NCBI GenBank assembly: GCA_021464245.1
Contig: JADCRB010000100.1
Location: 223,039 to 287,038, forward strand
Reading direction: 5' to 3'
DNA from: Carallia brachiata
Lineage: Eukaryota > Streptophyta > Magnoliopsida > Malpighiales > Rhizophoraceae
Length of the DNA: 64,000 nt
Position numbers and translations under genes: made by a program. Shown here piece after piece: positions 49,639-61,463 of the stretch (position 1 is its first letter; each line of letters begins with the position of its first letter). Below the pieces are notes generated by a model. It made no database searches. It was not told the DNA's origin and saw only the letters and a list, made by a program, of their open reading frames with translations.

Positions 49639-50149
49639 AGAACAACTAATGTTGTAAAAATCGGCTCGGACCGGCCGGTCCGACCGATTCAACCGGTGAC
49701 CGGCCCAAAGGTCCGGGCCGGTTTATGGCTACAGTTACCCCTTAACTCGGACCGGTCAAAATCCGTTTGAACCGGTCAAAACCAGTGAAAACCGGTCAAA
49801 AACCGGACTCGGTTCAAACTGGGTATAAAAGTTTTATAAATTATAATTTGATCTCAATGTTTATTTAAATTATAATTTGAGTTTTAAATTTAATTAAAAT
49901 TTTCAATTTAGTCCTAAATTTATCAAAACTTTGAATTTAGTCCCAAATTTATCAAAATTTTCAATTTAATCTTTAAAAATTAAAAAATAATATTTAATAA
50001 TCATGTATAAGTATTATTTTTTTAAATTATTTTTATAAATATATATATTAATAAATACCGGTTCAAATACCAGTTCGACCGGTTGAATCTTGACCCACTA
50101 ATATTTCCGGTTCGATGACCGGTCCGGTTCTGACAACCTTGAGAACAAC
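49639..50149. mobile_element. hAT-like MITE, copy 2
   Basis: Element 49647-50141 (495 bp) with the 8-bp direct repeat AGAACAAC at 49639-49646 and 50142-50149. Ends: TAATGTTGTAAAAATCGG on the left; the complement of the right end reads CAAGGTTGTCAGAACCGG. The arms are GC-rich (ACCGGCCGGTCCGACCG, repeated CCGGTCAAAA) and the centre is AT-rich. It has no open frame. Copy 2 of the surrounding duplication shows the empty site. Confidence 0.85.
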
Positions 50150-50650
50150 AGAGCAGTACATACTTGATCATATCAAACTTTCCACCAAACAAGAAAGATG
50201 AAGGAAAATTACTCACTTGTGGGGGCAAAACCAACCTAGTCAAATGAAACCGTCACTTTGAAACCCAAAAAAAAGAGGTGAAGGACTAGACTGGCTACAA
50301 TTATCTCTGCTGTATGCATCGCCAAACCATTTATGCAAGGCATTTGAGCAAAGGCGAGAAAAATGTGAGTTGAGGAACATGCAAAAGAATGTCTTTGGTA
50401 CTTAGTCAGGGCTTACATATACAAAACCGGCTTGTAAAAGGACAGTAATAAGGATCAGAAGTGAGACGTTAGAGGTGAGATGCAAACGATACGTTTTCAG
50501 TACAGGAACAACAATTGATGAAGTAGCCTATAACTAAATTTTCTTTAAGAATTGCAGCAGAGCAGTACAAATATGATCATATGGAACTTTCCACTAAACT
50601 ATAACAAATCAGTAGAAATGTACTTGCACTTGGGGGAAAAGGGTTTTGTT

Positions 50651-50670
50651 GGGGGGGGGGGGGGGGGGGG
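50651..50670. repeat. Poly(G) run of about 20
   Basis: Uninterrupted G tract in copy 2 of the tandem duplication; copy 1 has only GTGGGGG at the matching place (50220-50226), so the run expanded after duplication. Its exact length is uncertain. Confidence 0.8.
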
Positions 50671-50710
50671 AAGCCAACTTAATTACATGGCATCATCATT
50701 TCGCAAAGGA

Positions 50711-52256
50711 CTCTGTTACACGAGCATATAAAAATTGTGCACACAATATTTATATTTTAATGTAATAATTAGTGTATTTTATATAATTATAATTTTACAC
50801 CAAAAAAATTATAATAAAGTAATAACTATTAATAAGAATGTATTTTATATTATATAAATATTATTAGTTATAATATAAAGTTTTTTGAAAGTAGTGTAAA
50901 TTTTTTTTAAGAAATTAAAAATTTAAGTGGAACCTGAGTTCATTTTGAATGGATTGTAAAATTAGTGGATAGTGGATCCTAAAAATTTGAAGTGAGATAT
51001 AATATTAGAAATGAACTGTACAACTTATATCCAATAAATGAAATGAAATTAAAAATTTTGGAAAACATATATAGTTGTATATAGTATTAAATTGGAAAAT
51101 CAAAAAAATCATGATTTTGAGGCGAAATGAGAATAATGTCCTTACTTTAAAATAATCCAAATATCAAAATACGTCTGTTAAATTACTCACAAATGGAACA
51201 ATTAATGCTTTACTTTTATTTTACTAATATATTACTTAATATATTACTTAGGCGAATGAAATGATCATAAAAGATTAATGTATCCCAGGCTAACCAAATT
51301 TGAAAATAAGATTTTGTTATTGTTTTCGTAAATAATAACTTACATTCAGCCATAACCCCAAAAAAAAACCTAAAATATCGTAATTTGAAGCAAATAATTT
51401 CACATCTTAAGTCCTCTTAACTTTGTATAAAATATGTAATCATAAGCATTTTGATTTAGTAATAATAATAGCTTTGCGTCAATCACTTGGCACAACCGCA
51501 AGTCGTTTTTATATCGTTGTCAACTTTATGTTGTTTTGTGTGAATAACTTGGCCACTAATTTTTTTCCGTGCTTGCTTGTGACTAGGCAACAAGTGTCCT
51601 TTCAGAAATCCAACTCCATTAGTTGTTTGACGCAAGTGTCCTTTCAGAAATCCAACTCCATTAGCTGTTTGATGCTACATGGGGTTCCAAATCTTGCCCT
51701 AACAGCAAAGGACAAAACAACAAACAACCCAACGCAGCAGTAAAGTCTGGGAAAGAAAATTTTGATCATCCATTTTTGCAAGTCAGTATGCAAATCAAAT
51801 TCTATTTTGTTATGCAGAAGCCCATAGAGCATAGCAGGGCTCCACCACTATTTCTCAGACAGATTAAGAGAAAAAAAACTTGCTATCCAAGGCAATCCCA
51901 TTGCCAATTACCCTATCCCGCATCAAGGGGGTAACAATTCCAAATTGGTATAATTCGAGACTCCAGAATAACAAATAATGTCAACAAAGGTCAAAAACTC
52001 ATACATAACTGCCAAATTGAGTTGCGGTTAATGGTCTCAAAATGTAATGGAAAAGGCAATACAAAATTAGTTCCTAGGCAGAGGCATCTATTGATTCATC
52101 TAGCACTTGCTCTTCAACAACTAGCGATGATAGCAGTTTCCAAACATGATAAGTGTTCTATGAGGGGGAAAAAAACAATTCAGCTAGCGACCCTGGTGGT
52201 CATGCGTCGAAGGGTCCAGTTGCAGACTACTGTAGGACTTTCTCATCTAGAATGAC
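50711..52256. other. Intergenic spacer with a 42-bp direct repeat
   Basis: AT-rich. Two adjacent 42-base copies beginning CAAGTGTCCTTTCAGAAATC lie at 51591-51632 and 51633-51674, nearly identical. No gene was recognised. The last 200-300 bases should hold the TRAP beta 3' untranslated region. Confidence 0.6.
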
Positions 52257-53894
52257 TTAACGCTTCTTTTTGCTGGCTTTTGCAGCACTAGATTTTGATG
52301 GGGTGGCAATGAGGTACACAAACAGAACCACAATTGAGATGACAGAAATAAGGGATCCATATTTTGCCAAGAGTCTCTGCAATTCAACAAAGGAAATGCA
52401 TTAGTCAGTAGGCTAAAGACATGAAGCAGTTATGTTACTGCAGGCTAAACACGTAAATTGCAAGATAACAGGATCAAGATGCGTATTTTAGCAACTGTCA
52501 TAAACCGAAAACTGGCATAGAGGGAGGAGGATTTGTACCTTAGCCTGGAAAAGGTAGCAAGAACAAAAGGTAATTCCATAAAATAAGACACAAAGGAAAC
52601 AAGCTTTAGTAAACAGAAGTGATAAAAAAGAAAAAAAAAAGATACTTAAAGAAAAAAGACATTTATAAATTTGATAAAAGCAAGAAGCTTACCCACTCAA
52701 ATGACTTCTCCGGAGTTCTCTCTGCAAGGATATCCAGAGGCAGTATTGGAGTTGAATATGCCTCCTAGAATCAAGTGACAGCCAGAAGACCCACTCAGAA
52801 AATAACAAAATCGACACAAACAACAATGGAAAACACAGAAACTTTAAAAAATGGAAGACGTTGAGGATCTGTGAAACCTGAAGAGCAGCCTTTGTAGGAA
52901 TTCGGAAGGTAATTACGGCTGGGGAACCATAAAACATACCCTTCATTTTTCCCTCCAATTCAAATGCATGGGAGAGTAGACCACCCCTGCAAAACATTAA
53001 AATTAAGCGGAGGAATGCCTACATGTAAAGGAAAAACAAAAATTGATTGAAATTTCTGACATGATAGCACTCACGCATCAAGTCTTTCCCACGACGTTGA
53101 AGTGTTACCGCTGACAATTTCAAATATATCTTGAGGCCAGTTATCGTCCACAAGACTTACATCATATGCAGTCCTGGAAAATTTATGAAACAAGGGAACG
53201 CAGCTCAAGGAAAATGAAAAACAAGCATTACCCTCATGAGAAAGGTATTGCAAATAGAATAGAGAAAAATTGTCCATCAGGTAAGAAGACTATCATCTAA
53301 AAATCCCAACTAAACTGTGGTGGCTAATCATTATGCTCTCACAATGCAATATCCTTTCTTATCCATTCCAGCCAAAAGGTCATTCCTTAGCATCCTCATT
53401 TAAGAGAAAAAAATTAGGTACAATGTAGTTTGTACCTTCTGATAAATAGAAAAATATCTGTTTGAGACTAGCACAAAATACATTTGAGAAATTGACGAAG
53501 CCAAATAGGACGTTCACCATAACAAGAGATAATGGCATCCTTAATGTTTTCCTGATCCTGTTTTTCCTCGTTAAATACATTGCTAGTGGTGGTGGGCCGT
53601 TTTCCTAAGTTCTTGAATAAAACAGCCAACCCATCAGAAAAAAATGAAACCCAAACTTGAAGCATGACTTTAGAAATTCAATTTATATCAATTGAATTAA
53701 TTGTGAAAAAAGTAAATCAAATAGCTGAGCCCTGGTAATTCAACATATTATTTTCAGAACACATTGCACAAGTTTCAGAAGCTATTTCTACAAGGACAAT
53801 TCTAAAAGAAGGGGACACCTTGCTCCAATTTCCTCTTTGTGATACTATCATCTGACTTCTCTCATTTTACTTGCCTGATTTCATGGTCCCTCTC

Positions 53895-53934
<40 letters not shown>

Positions 53935-55342
53935 TGGTCCAGGCCAGTAGACTTGAGACTTTTTTGTCTGGACAGTTGACAGTACTCAAAATAAGATGGG
54001 ATGGATGCAATCTCTGCCTCTATTTAGCCCATTTCATGCTTTTCTGTGGGACTCAGGAGACAAAATTTCCCACCTTTCTCAGGATCTGTTAAGAGCTTTA
54101 CCAAAGGAGCAAGAAGGAGGATGTGCAAAAGTAGCTCCATTGTTGCTATTTCCCTATCCCCCATGCCACTTGGCTCAAAGCATAACTAGCAATGCTATCC
54201 TATAAAAAAAGCTTTTGAGATTGAAAAAGAGATTTACTACTACGTCATTATGATGTCTGAAATTGCTAGTATGGAAATTTGTCAGATCAAGTGATCCCTT
54301 CTGGAAGTAGCAGTTGTGATTGTTTTGCTTATCATTATAATATCAAGCCTTAGCTATATGGCATTGGCACTCCAACGAGATTAGAGGCAACCCAAGACTA
54401 ATTCGTTGTTTGTAAAATACCATCATGTTGTGGCACCAAAACTTCTTTTCAAGGCACTAGTGAAAGAGATTAGTTGTTTGTTACATAGGAAGGAAGGAGG
54501 TGTTGCCTTTTGCAAACTTTATTCACTCGCCAAAAACCGTTTATGGAGTTTGACAGTAACGGAGCTCAGTAATGTTTCGAAAGCATTGTTTGTCAGAGGA
54601 AATTGCTAGTGCAGCATATGCCATTCTGAATTGTCTTATTAGAAAATGTCTCAGCTTCAATAGATTCTTATAAAACAGCTTTTGGTGTATTTGAAGCATC
54701 ACCGCTGTGAATTCTCCAATTGCAGGTTATCAATCCTCTTTCTATATACTAACAATAAAATAGCTATGAATACCAAAATGAGCAAAAAATCAGAAAAAAA
54801 AAAATATATATATATATGGCAGCTAATAAGCAAAATAAATTATTAAGCCATTTGATTTCCTAGGCTCCTGCAATTGAAAGATAATAAGCCCCAATTTCCA
54901 CAGAAAAACATGCAACACAAAATTCTCAAATCCATTTCATCCGAGTCTCTTAACAACTAACAAGAAAGAAATGAAAAAGAAAAATTCAGATCTGTCCACC
55001 AATCATATCGGAGCAAAAATTAAAAAAAAAAATTAAAAAAGGAGAATTCAACAAAGATCAAAGGTAGCAGCGAAGGCATGCAAAATAGTCAAAACTTTAT
55101 ATTTGTTCAAAAGAGGAAGCAGATCTGATATGATATGATCAGAGAGAGACTGACGAAGATCCTTGATTGTAGATGTCGATGGAGACGGAGACGCGTTCGG
55201 CGCCGGATTTGAGTCTGTTGAGAGACGCCTTCTTGTGGGCGACGATGAAGGGGGCATCGGCGGTGGTGCCTGCCACCGACAGCGACGCCGATACCAAGAA
55301 TAACGCTACCACTACGAGCAAAGTTGTCGCAGACTTCGCCAT
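52257..55342 (-). CDS. Translocon-associated protein subunit beta (TRAP beta/SSR2)
   Basis: Single-pass ER membrane protein of the TRAP complex, which associates with the Sec61 translocon. Six exons close in phase to 197 residues: 55155-55342, 53075-53173, 52878-52986, 52693-52764, a 6-nt exon 52539-52544, and 52257-52376. Signal peptide: MAKSATTLLVVVALFLVSAS. The luminal domain follows: DAPFIVAHKKASLNRLKSGA, SVSIDIYNQGSS, TAYDVSLVDDNWPQDIFEIV, NTSTSWERLDAGG (a sequon, NTS, lies here), FYGSPAVITFRIPTKAALQ and EAYSTPILPLDILAERTPEK. The membrane segment is GSLISVISIVVLFVYLIATP and the cytosolic tail is lysine-rich, ending ASKKKR. The microexon supplies AK in the conserved WAKRLLAKYG. Intron 1 (53174-55154) holds a 32-base (CT)n microsatellite at 53901-53932. 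Confidence 0.95.
52539..52544 (-). other. Six-nucleotide microexon of the TRAP beta gene
   Basis: On the minus strand GCTAAG is bounded by TTTTCCAG before and GTACAAAT after, both good plant splice sites, and it is phase 0. It encodes Ala-Lys, the two residues needed between FEW (exon 4) and RLLAKYG (exon 6) to match the family sequence. Confidence 0.85.
53901..53932. repeat. (CT)16 microsatellite
   Basis: Perfect dinucleotide run inside intron 1 of the TRAP beta gene. Confidence 0.95.
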
Positions 55343-55655
55343 TGGATCGCTGTATGAATGCTCCTGCTGCCGCAGTTGTTCGGCTTTTCTCTGCAGCGGG
55401 ATAACGCCAATTTTAGTCCAAAACGCTGATATCTAAAATTTCGAAAGGGTCTGTTTGTTTCAGTCCTTTTTTTTTTTTTTTTTTTGGCTTTTATTTATGT
55501 TTTTTTTGTTTAGAGAGAATTTTATAAAACATACCGGTTTTTTTCTGTTTTCTAAACCGAAAAAAGGTACAGCGTTGAGGTTGAAAAACATTCATTCAGG
55601 CCTCGTTTACCCTCTGTATAAGAGTTTATTCGAAAAAAGAAAAAAAAATTTTGTA

Positions 55656-56156
55656 TAAGTGAGTAAGGTTGTCAGAATTAGACCGATTATTACATTAGAA
55701 ATATTAATGAGTTAAAGTTGAACCAGTATTTAAACTGATATTTAATAATAATAACCGGTATTTGAACTATTATTTAACAATATATATATTTATTAAAAGT
55801 AATTAAAAAATAATATTTATAAATAGTGGTTAATTATTAATTTTTTTAATTTTAAGGATTAAATTGAAAATTTTAATGAATTTAAAATTAAATTAAAATT
55901 TTTAATTAATATTAGAGATTTAATTATAATTCAGACAAAATTTTAAATTAAATTATAATTTAAAATTTTTTGAGTTGAATTGAACTGATTGAACCAGTTC
56001 AATTTTTTTACCAATTTTTATTGATTTTGACCGGTTTTGACCGGTCTGGTATGCCCCCTATTTTTAAACTTAAACCAGATCGGATTTAAGATTGGTCACC
56101 GGTCCAACCAATCAAACTGACTGATTCAGTCTGATTTTAATTATACTGTAAGAGAG
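55656..56156. mobile_element. hAT-like MITE, copy 3 (inverted)
   Basis: About 485 bp (55664-56148), in the opposite orientation to the other copies. It begins TAAGGTTGTCAGAA, followed by TTAGACCGAT, has the same AT-rich centre with AAATT/TTAAA phrases, and ends with GACCGGTTTTGACCGGTCTGG, GGTCACCGGTCCAACC and a decayed terminus. Flanks TAAGTGAG (55656-55663) and TAAGAGAG (56149-56156) match in 7 of 8 bases. It lies about 320 bases upstream of the TRAP beta start. Confidence 0.75.
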
Positions 56157-58051
56157 TTGATCATCTAAAAAATTATTAGTTTCAGGTGAATTTTTAACTC
56201 TTTTACACTTGATAACAAATGCTGTTAATAAATTTAAAATTTAATATCAAACTTTTAATATAAATTTTGTTTATTGGAAGTTAGATAACCGTAAAAAATC
56301 TTGAACATGAACTATCACAGGGACAAATGTAACAAATCACTAATAAAATTATTAATAATTAAAACATATCAGTCTCCAAGGAAAAGACCACTTAAGGTTA
56401 CAATTGACAGTCATTCGTTGTATTTTTTCATAAATTGGCTTAAATTTGAATTTTTTTTGTTGAAACCCATTTTCTAAAATTTATAATGTGATGCAGTAAT
56501 AAATTTAAAACTCATTTCCATCAAAGTCTAACGTAAGAAAAGTCCTTGCAGGCTTAAAAATGCTTGGGATAAGGATCTTTACAATGAAAAAATTTGAATG
56601 ACGAAATTAGCGAATAATCTTCATTTCAGTTTATAGATATAATAACTCATAAAACCATAATACATCTTTTTTTCTTTAAAAAAGCGAAGGAAAATAATAA
56701 TAATAATGATAATAATAATTAAGAATAGTCATGATTTATTTATTTATTTTTGTCTTAGAAGAAGGTTAAATTTAAAATAAAAAAAAAAAAGGGCAAGAGG
56801 GAACACTTGATCTAATGTTTAAGGTTTGGTTATAATTTATTTATTTATTTGAAATGGTTGTGATTTATTTTCTTTTTTTCTTAAAAGAACTGAAATCTAA
56901 ATTGAAAAGAGAAATATAAGAATAAACGGTCTAAAATATGAACCTCAAATTTTACAATTAAAGAGTAAACTATCTAACCAACGCAGCCAAAGCTGCTTCA
57001 CATGGCCGTGATTTATTAGTGGCTCATAATAAAGCACGGCCTTGAAAGATGTACACATAGTAAGTACAGCCCTAGCCGAGTCAGTGAGCTTAAATGCCAT
57101 CCAATGGGTCGGTGTAGTCCAAGTCCAAGCCCAAGACCATCTAACCCAACTGAGCTGTCCTGTTGATTAGTCTAATCATCAGTCACATGACCACCAGCAC
57201 TAGAATTTAGTGGGTGAGACTGAATGGGTGATGGGGCTGCTGCTGAACTGGCGCCTCATCTTCCCCATTCTCTTAGCCATGAGCCATAAATGAGATGTAA
57301 CAGTACCATTTCATCCTTTTTTACCCTTTCCAAATGTTTTGTGAACTGTATTATAACCATCTCCTAGTGGTCCCGTTTTCCTAGCAACTGGTTGGAAATA
57401 TCATTTAATCATGTGCTTTAAGTCCTAGTGATTTTATTTTTCTTTTTGACTTAACAAACTCTCTTATAACAAAAAAATTTTAAAAAAAAATTATCTCCGA
57501 CTAGAATTCCGTCCGGGATAAGAACCGATGACCAAATCCAAAAAACCAGCTTTGATTGACTATTGAATAAGGATACAAGATAAAAGTAAAATTCAATTAA
57601 AAGCAAAATAAGAATTTAAGTATATTACTTACTTAGTCTATAGGTTGTATACCAAAAAGAGAGTTAATAGTTTAACTTCTGTCTCTCTCATCCCCTCTTC
57701 TTTAAATGGACACTAGTCCCATGCCCAGTAAGCAAGTAGCACACCTACAACTCTCCAAGTGCTTCCTCCCACACCTCTCCAAGTAAGTAGCACATTAATG
57801 GAAATAGCATTAAATTGGAACATACTTGTTAAGTTTCAGTTCTTGGCTTGAGACTCTACATTGTTATCATTATAAAAATGGCACCATATGAGACAGTTGG
57901 ACCAAAACTTCATAAACCTATTGTTTTCTTTAGTTAAATAACAGGATAAAATAATAAATCGAGGAAATTTATATGATCCGTGTTGACTTGAAATGGTGAA
58001 CCATCAAATTTTTGTGAATTTTTTTATTTCTTTTATTAAAAATAAAATATA

Positions 58052-58090
<39 letters not shown>

Positions 58091-60949
58091 CTACTTATGT
58101 ATATATAATTAAATTTTATTTTAGTAATATATTTAATTGAGTTTTATATAATAAAAAAATATTTATTTTCTCAAAAACTTAATCTATCGTTGGTCTGGCC
58201 GTAGCAACTCGATCGTCAAACTCGACCATTGTTTAATTCATGATTGGATCTATTTTGAAAAACTTGGGTTATGATAATTGGTTTTTAGTGTACCCAAGAG
58301 ACAAAATAAGTCGCATAATTTTGTTTCCCAAATTAAGTCGAGAAGTATGGGAATAGCTCTCTCAGATTAATTTACTGGTTGATTCAACTGGTAGGTACAA
58401 TTTTATGGTTCGGCGTAGTTAAATTAAGAACATTGAACACCATCACCGAGAACATTGAACCAGCAGGCTGTTCGCCCTGCACTTAGTAACATTTTCCTTG
58501 CTCTTTTTTTTTTCTTTTTTTAATAAATAAGGCTGCAAGACGAAAAAAGAAGAATACGGTCATTAAAACTCAAATATAAAAAAATATTAAATTTAAGAAA
58601 TCTTAAGAAAGTATTTTAATAAATTATGTTAAAAGTATAAAATAATATAATGCACTCCGCAAGATGATAAATCATTCTTCTTGGCAACTCCAGCCCATCT
58701 TAGGAAGGTGGCAATATTAAATATCAAACTTTGCGAGAATTGCGGCAGATCTATTAGCAACCTCAGCTTTGTCCACTCAAAGCACCATTTGCTTTCGGTT
58801 TTATCCTGTTCGCAAATCACTTGAGTTTCTAATCATGACCGGAACGGATTTTAGACCAGTCACCGATCTGACTGATTGAACTAGTCGGTTCAATTTGAGT
58901 TCGACAACCATGATGTAAGTTACAAAGAGGAGCAATTATTTTTCAAGGATCAAATAAATAAAAAAAACCAATTATTTTTCAGTAATTTTTGATCAATTAT
59001 TTAAAAAATTAAAAATTGAAAAATTTTATTTAGTTACTTTATACTTATATCTCTCGTGAACTCTTAACCCCAAAGACAAATAAGTTTTCCCAATATTTTA
59101 TAGTGTGGTCCTTTGAACTAATGCATTTATTCTCCTTTCTACATGAAATATTGTATGATAATCCATTTGTTTGTTATTCTTCTTTTGTTATCTTTTTATT
59201 GTCTAATAATTTTAATTCTAATAATTTTAATAAAATATTAGAATTTTTTCTACTTGTAACTTATGGAAAAACTTATTTAAATTTGATGCAACAAGAGAAA
59301 TTTTTAGTCAAAAATAGGGGTTTTCCATAGAAAAACGCAAGACTCCATAATTTTTATACAGTATATAAGTTCAAAAAAAAGAAAATGAAATTAATTTTTT
59401 TAATTATTTATCTTGTCCAATTGAATTTCGCATAAGAAAACATTTGCTTTTAATTTTGTCGTTGAAGTTTCCTAATTAGTAATGAGATCAATCGACAGAA
59501 CGACTTATATAATGTTTAACAAATGAATAGAATTAAAAAAGGTGGGTTAATTTCATTTTTTTTTTCAAATAAAAAAATCATCTTACTAATATATAAGTCA
59601 TTAAATTTTTAAATTTATTAACATTCTTATTTAATCTCTTACAACAAACGCTTAGGTTTTAGAGAATATACACAGTCACGGCGTTACCTTTACTCCAAAG
59701 CCACGTGCAAACTTTCTAAAAATCAAAACAACAAATCTCCTTTTGTTTTTTGGTTTTATAGAAAAGATGATAACAGATCACAAATGAGAGAGAAGGTTGG
59801 AATTTAAAGTCTAAAATTTTCAATTGAAAGGACGCTCCTTTAATCACTCCACCTAAAATAGATTTTTATCTTCTTTTGTCACTGTGCTGCAATTGTTCTT
59901 AAGCGTGAGTTGTTGGGCTATAAATCATTCCAGAAAAAAAAAAATCTCTTTTATCTTATAAATCACGATTTTTTTTTTTTTAAGAAACAACACGAAGAGA
60001 TCTGGGAAACAGATAAGAATTAGATGTGCGCAAACTCATCATCATTTGTAAGCAACAAATGCTTGTCACTCCAACCTACCTCTAAGTTATTATGATATCC
60101 AGGGCAATAATTAGTATTACTGAGGATAAGAAGTTGTGAATTTATAAAAAGGAAATTCTAAGTAATTGTATTATTAGGAAGTTTCTATAACTTCTGTAAT
60201 TTTTAATGATTAATTATTCGTTGTATAATTTTTTATGATACGTTATATAATTTTTTATTAATTGATTTATAATATTTTATAATTTCTTTTGTCACGTCGT
60301 ATATAACAATTATAAAAACCCTGTAAATACTACAGTTACGTAGCGGTGTCCTTTATAAAAAAAGATTGTTGTAGTTCCCATTTGAATTAAAAGTGAGACA
60401 TTGTTCAATCAGAAAATATGGATCACGTTCCTTGATGACATTATAGCGAACTTAAATTTTATTTTTCAAGTTTAATTCTAAGAAAAAGTATGAATTCTTA
60501 AGAATAGAAAGAACAATTTTATGATACAGTTCACGTTTTAATAAATCTCTTAAAAAAAATACTATATTAAGGTAATTAACTCCTCATGTTAAATAAATCA
60601 TACATTCATAACTTGCGAAGTTGGTATAATTAAAATAAAAAGGACATTTTTTATAAGGCAGGTTTGAAGTTCAACAAGAAACGTCACTCTAACAGGCATA
60701 TGAGAAGAAAAAAAAATAAAATTGATGATAATTGAAACCCTTAAAAAAAAAAAAAATTGTCACTCCAAACTTCAAGGTAGTAGAAAAATTTTAATGATTG
60801 TGAGTTTATAATTAAATATCAGTAAAGAGAGGTCAAAGCTCGTTTTTTTTAATTGTCTTTCTTTTTAATTAATTGATTTAAGTTTAAAATATATAAAAAA
60901 TAAAAGAGAAAATTTAAATGAGCTCCTTTAACTCCACGAAGACTTCTTA
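56157..60949. other. Intergenic spacer between TRAP beta and the BRO1 gene
   Basis: No gene supported. Mostly AT-rich. A (TA)n run lies at about 58054-58085. The stretch 56985-57320 is GC-balanced but has stops in all frames. A lone end of the hAT-like MITE family sits at 58835-58914. Confidence 0.5.
58835..58914. mobile_element. Solo end of the hAT-like MITE family
   Basis: About 80 bases: CATGACCGGAACGG, GACCAGTCACCGATCTG and ACTAGTCGGTTCAATTTGAG, then TTCGACAACCATG. They match the GC-rich arm and the terminus (GTTCTGACAACC) of the copies at 36 and 49 kb, without the AT-rich centre. Confidence 0.6.
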
Positions 60950-61454
60950 ACAGTTCCTTCACGTGAGCTCTGTCTCGATCTCTGAGCACTTCTAATGCCT
61001 CCTCGAAGCTTCACTTCTCTCCCACTCTTCCCTCTGCCTTTCTCTTCTCTCTGAAATCAGTGACAGTGAGTGATTTAACATATTCAAGATCTCATCTTTG
61101 TCTCTTTATTTGTTGATTAGCTATGCCTCTGCCAGCCAATAATGCTAACAGTCAGTCAGTCATTCCCACTTCTGTAACCCATATCTCAGTTAATTCTTCT
61201 TCCTGTCCTATTGTACATAACGTAATGCAACTGTGCGTCTTCAGCCAATTCAGTTACGTTTTTGTCGTACCAATGGTGTTTATTTTCTTCTTTCTTTTTG
61301 TTGGGCACATCAGAAAAATGATGCTTATATATTGTCTCTGTCAGCTCTTATTCAATATCATGTCTTTACAGAGGGAATGAGATGCATAGAGGGTTGCTTA
61401 ATTAATTGAATGTTAGTATGTGTAGGATGCCCAGTTTGAAAAAAGAAATTTCAG
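60950..61454 (+). promoter_or_regulatory. Non-coding first exon and intron of the BRO1 gene
   Basis: A CT-rich stretch at 60950-61065 (many CTTCTCTCC phrases) looks like a 5' leader exon. It ends at the donor ACA/GTGAGTG (61065/61066). The acceptor TTTCAG at 61454 lies nine bases before the ATG. The intervening 389 bases contain an 85-codon frame that appears to be intronic. The leader intron is an inference from splice signals and composition. Confidence 0.5.
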
Positions 61455-61463
61455 GAAGAAAGA

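Larger units (their letters stand above)
49360..50710. repeat. Tandem duplication split by a MITE
   Basis: Copy 1 spans about 49360-49638 plus 50142-50265, interrupted by the hAT-like element at 49647-50141. Copy 2 spans about 50285-50710. Shared phrases, in order: CAAGGCATTTG, GAACATGCAA, GAAGTGAGA, GAGATGCAAA, ACAGGAACAA, CTTTAAGAA, AGAGCAGTACA and AACTTTCCAC. The unit is about 410-420 bp without the insertion. No coding capacity was recognised. Confidence 0.85.
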
